A model generated the notes under the pieces. That model did not search any database. It had not been told where the DNA came from and saw only the letters and a program-made list of their open reading frames with translations. Shown here one piece after another: positions 59,601-62,600 of a DNA stretch of 64,000 nt. Numbering within the stretch: position 1 is the stretch's first letter; the number at the start of each line of letters is the position of its first letter. The position numbers were made by a program, and so were the translations under genes. Source of the DNA: Odontocerum albicorne (Eukaryota > Arthropoda > Insecta > Trichoptera > Odontoceridae); NCBI GenBank assembly GCA_949825065.1, contig OX463859.1, forward strand, positions 24,259,847 through 24,323,846. Direction: 5' to 3'.

Positions 59601-62600
59601 CCGTATAGGACGCTAAAGTGTGGTTTATATTGTCAGTAAATAAATAAATGTGTATTTGTATAAATTCAATTACATTTTTATCTAACTTTTCCAGGTTATA
59701 AAATTGGTGTCATCCATCCTGTTATTCTCCGAAGATAACCCCGAAGGACACTTCCGTTGGTCCCAACTGGCTTTAGACACCATACTTCAGCTCCTGAAGC
59801 AAGGCTCGGTGGCCGTAGATGACATGGAGAGCTACTCAGTGCTGGAGAAGCTCTTTGACTGCATGCATTCAGACCTCATATACCAGCAGGGGAGAATCGA
59901 GGCAATACTGAATATCATGTTTGATAAACCACCTCAACAGGTAAAAACTCATTCTTCTTTCTTCCCCGTGTTCTTTGAGGGCTAGAGTCAATCACTTCGA
60001 TTAGGTACACATGCTTCTCTCTTGCACCCACTCCAGTTATATTCTATCTCGAAGTCTCCTTGGTGATATTGTGTCAGAAAAACTTGGTTTCAAGAAGTTG
60101 TGTGCGAGATGGATGCCCAGAATGCTTACACCGGAGCACCGTCAAAATCACGTGACCGCCATGTGTGAATCTTTGGATCGTTTTGCACAGGAGGGAGAAG
60201 CTTTTCTGGACTCGATCGTGATGGGGGATGAGATGTGGGTGTTTCACTACACCCCAATAATTTTCCAACGATCAGGAGGTCGAGGAAGCTTTGAAGAAGT
60301 GGCTGAAAGAGCTGGTGGTGGTCTATGGCACTGGCATACAAAAGCTAATGTCCCGACTACAGAAATGTCTCGATTTCGATGGCGATTACGTTGAAAAATA
60401 GTTTAATATGTTTATGAAATATCCTGTGAATTTAAATTAAATACAATCATTTTTCGATCCTACATAAATGTTGTAACCTTACTTTCTGGCTGACACTCGT
60501 ATTTAGTATAACCTGTTTGTTTTTTATTTTGCACATTCTAGGAGACTGCATCTTTAGAAGCAAAACAGAGATGGTTGGCGACAATACTTTTATTTTTACG
60601 CAAAGTCATATCAAACTATGCAGAAAATGAGATTCTTCTCTCTCTAAACTACCTCAAGACATCTCACATTTCACCAGCTGCCATTTTCTTTAATATGGAA
60701 AATGAAATAGACCCGTTAAATGTACAAACCGTGAATGAAAACTGTGCCAACCTTTCGCCGGATGTTATATTCGTAAGGTTCCTATTTCGAGTGATCACCT
60801 ATGCGTTGACTGAAATGAAAAACTGGGATAAGAATGACTTTAAAGATCAAGAGAACGGTCATCGGTCAAATGGAAATATGGTCTTCTGGTGTGGACTTAC
60901 CACAAGTTTGATCTGTCAAGTGAAGCATATCCTATATTTAATAGGTAAGGGTTCAGTAAATCTATTTTTTTTTTAAATAATATTATTGGGTTGATGCAAA
61001 AGTTCGTCCCGTTTTTGGCACTAGATGGCGTTGTATTGTAAAACTGAAGTGTTATTAACTTCACACGTGTAAAGTTTTGATGTTGTTTGACAGAAGGAAT
61101 TTTAGCGTGTACTTGGGATAATTTTTTTTTTTTACATTTTGTTAAGCATTAAAAATGGCAGAAAATAAGGAGCATTTTCGACATATGCTTTTTTATTTCC
61201 GGAAAGGAAAGAATGCTTCGTAGACGCAAAAGAAGACATGTGCTGTGTACGGTGATGGTGCCGTTGACGATTCCATGTGCCGTAAGTGGTTCAGAAAGTT
61301 TCGTAAAAACAATTTTAATTTTTAACGATGCATCACATTCTGGACGACTGGCTGAGGCTGATGGTGATAAAATATTGGCGCTAATTGAAAGTGATTGGCA
61401 TAGAACAACTCGATAGATCGGAGAAATTCTTGGAATTAACCAGTCAACTTGAATTGGTTAGTAAGACCGATGTACGGGTGCCGCACGAGTTAACGGAGAA
61501 AAATTTGATAGTTCGAATTTCTGTTTGCGGTTATCTATTGAAGCGCAACGAAATCGATCCAGTTTTAAAGCGAATGGTTACAGGTGATGAAAAATGGAAT
61601 GTGTATAATAATTTTAAGCGTAAGAGACTATGGTCTAAGCGCGGAGATGCCCCTTCAACCAGCGCCAAAGCCAGTTTACATCCGAAGAAGGTTATGCAAT
61701 GCATTTAGTGGGACTGGAAGGGATTAGTTTATTATGAGCTGTTAGCTGAAAACCAGACCATTAATTCAGAGAAATACTGGTCGCAAATAAGTTAATTAAA
61801 GCGAGCAATCGACCAGAAACACCCTGAATTAGCCAACATAAAAGGTATTGTGTTTCATCAAGACAATGCTAGACCACACGTGTCTTTGGCTACCCGACTC
61901 AAACTTTTACAATTTAACGGGGATGTTTTGGTCCATCCACCGTACTCTCCCGACCTTGCACCCTCGGACTATCATTTATTTAGATAGCTTCAAAAGAGCT
62001 TAGATGTTAAAATCTTTTCTTCCTTGGAAGACTTGAATAATCACCTGGATCAGTTATTTAGCCAGAAACCTCAAAGCCTCTATGAGTGCGGGATTATGCA
62101 GCTACCAGAGAGATGGGAAAAGTTATCTAACAGAATGGCACACACTATATTGATTAAATGTAATTTTTAGTAAAAAAAATTTCTTCAATTTTTGTATAAA
62201 ACGTGGGACCAGCTTTGCATCAACCCAATAATAACAGTAAAAGTTCTGTGATTCAAAATTCAGGGGACCGAATTTCACAAAAAATTACAATTGAATTAAT
62301 ATAAAAGATTGTTTGTATATTTGGATTATTTAATTCAAAGCATCTCTTTTTGTAAAATTGTGTTTATTTTTTTATCAAAACTACATTGATATCAGGGGGT
62401 TTTTATGATAAAGGGATTTGGTCTTCGGGGTCCAACTGATTTTTGTATTTAGTTTCCAAGTTTATAGGGGGACATCTTTGTTCTAACAGGTTGCAAAACG
62501 CTGCTGAATTTCATCACTTCCACATATGCAATTTAAAAAGTTTTGCCCATTCTCTGACCCGTCTTAGGAGGGTTAAATTCTTGAATCAAGATTATTTAAA

